Source: Sedimentisphaerales bacterium
Lineage (GTDB): Bacteria > Planctomycetota > Phycisphaerae > Sedimentisphaerales > SG8-4
Assembly: GCA_016932895.1 (NCBI GenBank)
Contig: JAFGCA010000347.1
Location: 1-7,556, forward strand
DNA: 7,556 nucleotides
Direction: 5' to 3'
A model generated the notes under the pieces. That model ran no database searches and had not been told where the DNA came from. It saw only the letters and a program-made list of their open reading frames with translations. Shown in pieces: positions 7,063-7,556 of the stretch. Position numbers and translations under genes: made by a program. Positions within the stretch are counted from its first letter, which is position 1. Each line of letters begins with the position of its first letter.

Positions 7063-7450
7063 CGAACTCAACCGTTTGGCCGTCCAGACACTGGCCGCCT
7101 CCAACGCCACGACCAACCAACTCCTGGTCCAGTTGCTCGACGTGGTGAAAGCCGAGCAGGACAAGCATCTGCGCCGGATTGCGGTGGCCCTGAAGCACAC
7201 CGCCAACATCCGGCACCTGGGCCCGGACGACCGCGTTCTCATCGCGGCGGTGGAGAATTGCCAAGGCCGCAGCACAAATGTCGGCCTCCGTGGCGAGCCG
7301 ACCAATCTCATCGTGATCCAGGCGGTTAAGAAGGACGTGGACGCCCTGCGCCAGGGCGATATCGACGCCAGGGCGTTTCGCGGGCGTACCGCGGTCGTTC
7401 AGTACCAACAGCCGCCCCTGGCTGTTCGTTCGGCTGACCCGTCACAGTAG
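6902..7450 (+). CDS. Helical hypothetical protein, possibly the C-terminal remnant of an anti-sigma-type protein
   Basis: This is a 182-residue ORF with high GC at third codon positions, so the frame looks coding to its stop. Residues 9-100 are strongly helical and probably coiled-coil, rich in Leu, Glu, Gln and Lys (VLREKLTREMKQKYQLAL, IKEELTQQYRDELNRLAV). Residues 101-182 are a different, mixed segment that I do not recognise. There is no signal peptide and no membrane helix. No convincing ribosome site precedes the ATG at 6902, and the first 160 bases lie inside the truncated sigma gene in another frame. In planctomycetes an ECF sigma gene is often followed by a membrane anti-sigma gene whose tail is a helical rod of this kind. 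I infer that a deletion removed the sigma region 4, the start of the anti-sigma gene and its membrane anchor. A free-standing small protein is the alternative. Confidence 0.5.
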   Translation: MTLIPAAPDVEQLRATLEPVLREKLTREMKQKYQLALAHTYVQIKEELTQQYRDELNRLAVQTLAASNATTNQLLVQLLDVVKAEQDKHLRRIAVALKHTANIRHLGPDDRVLIAAVENCQGRSTNVGLRGEPTNLIVIQAVKKDVDALRQGDIDARAFRGRTAVVQYQQPPLAVRSADPSQ

Positions 7451-7495
7451 ATTCCGGGAGGGTCGTCCTCGAAGCGCCGGCACATGGTGCGCTCG

Positions 7496-7556
7496 TTAGA
7501 CGTCCAGGTTCTGGACCTCTAGCGCGTGCTCCTGGATGAAACGCCGGCGCTTCTCC
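7496..7556 (-). CDS. gyrB: DNA gyrase subunit B, extreme C-terminus (partial)
   Basis: The minus strand encodes 19 residues before a TAA stop at 7498-7496: EKRRRFIQEHALEVQNLDV. The pattern R-R-x-F-I-x-x-x-A-x-x-x-x-N-L-D-[IV] at the very end of a protein is the conserved tail of GyrB/ParE type IIA topoisomerase B subunits. The NLD[IV] ending is commonest in GyrB. The rest of the gene lies beyond the right edge. It is convergent with the helical hypothetical gene, with 45 bp between the stops and no obvious terminator hairpin with a T tract. ParE cannot be excluded from so short a piece. Confidence 0.72.
   Translation of the reverse strand, partial: EKRRRFIQEHALEVQNLDV

Noticed and set aside
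6605..7408. 267-codon minus-strand open frame opposite the sigma remnant and helical ORF
   Set aside because: It lies codon-for-codon opposite the helical ORF, whose third positions carry the GC bias; the sigma region 2 on the plus strand is also unambiguous.
7451..7495. Possible bidirectional terminator between the convergent genes
   Set aside because: Only a weak 4-bp stem (GAGG...CCTC) is visible and neither strand has a T tract after it.

Overview
This is a GC-rich window whose genes are almost all on the minus strand. The gene content is a Na+/solute symporter, a GH30-like and a GH28-like glycosidase, a UroD-fold methyltransferase-like protein and an ECF sigma factor with the N-terminal style seen in Planctomycetota. 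It suggests a polysaccharide-degrading bacterium of the PVC group, possibly a Phycisphaerae- or Sedimentisphaerales-like planctomycete. That placement is inferred from protein style, not from a marker gene. No tRNA, rRNA, CRISPR array, insertion sequence or integrase is visible.

Layout, in the minus-strand direction of transcription (right to left). The last 61 bases hold the 3' end of a type II topoisomerase B subunit (probably gyrB), convergent with the two small plus-strand genes beside it. Those genes (6625-7450) are a truncated ECF sigma factor that keeps region 2 but lacks region 4, and an out-of-frame overlapping helical ORF that resembles the C-terminal part of an anti-sigma-type protein. 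Together they look like a deleted, decaying sigma/anti-sigma locus. A 304-bp divergent intergenic region separates them from a minus-strand TPR lipoprotein gene (5622-6320), which ends in a clear intrinsic terminator (5528-5561).

Below the terminator lies a tight minus-strand gene cluster: an SSS-family symporter (3746-5458), a secreted clan GH-A / GH30-like glycosidase (1887-3746, sharing one base with the symporter stop codon), a UroD/MtaA-like protein (738-1868, 18 bp gap) and the N-terminal part of a secreted GH28 polygalacturonase-like enzyme (1-692, 45 bp gap, running off the window). The short gaps and the overlap indicate one operon. The likely division of labour is that the two exported glycosidases release sugars or uronates from a pectin-like glycan and the symporter imports them. 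The UroD-like protein has an H-x-C...C arrangement matching the zinc site of corrinoid-dependent methyltransferases. It may therefore handle methyl groups from methylated sugars, or have another role not yet defined. That last step is a hypothesis.
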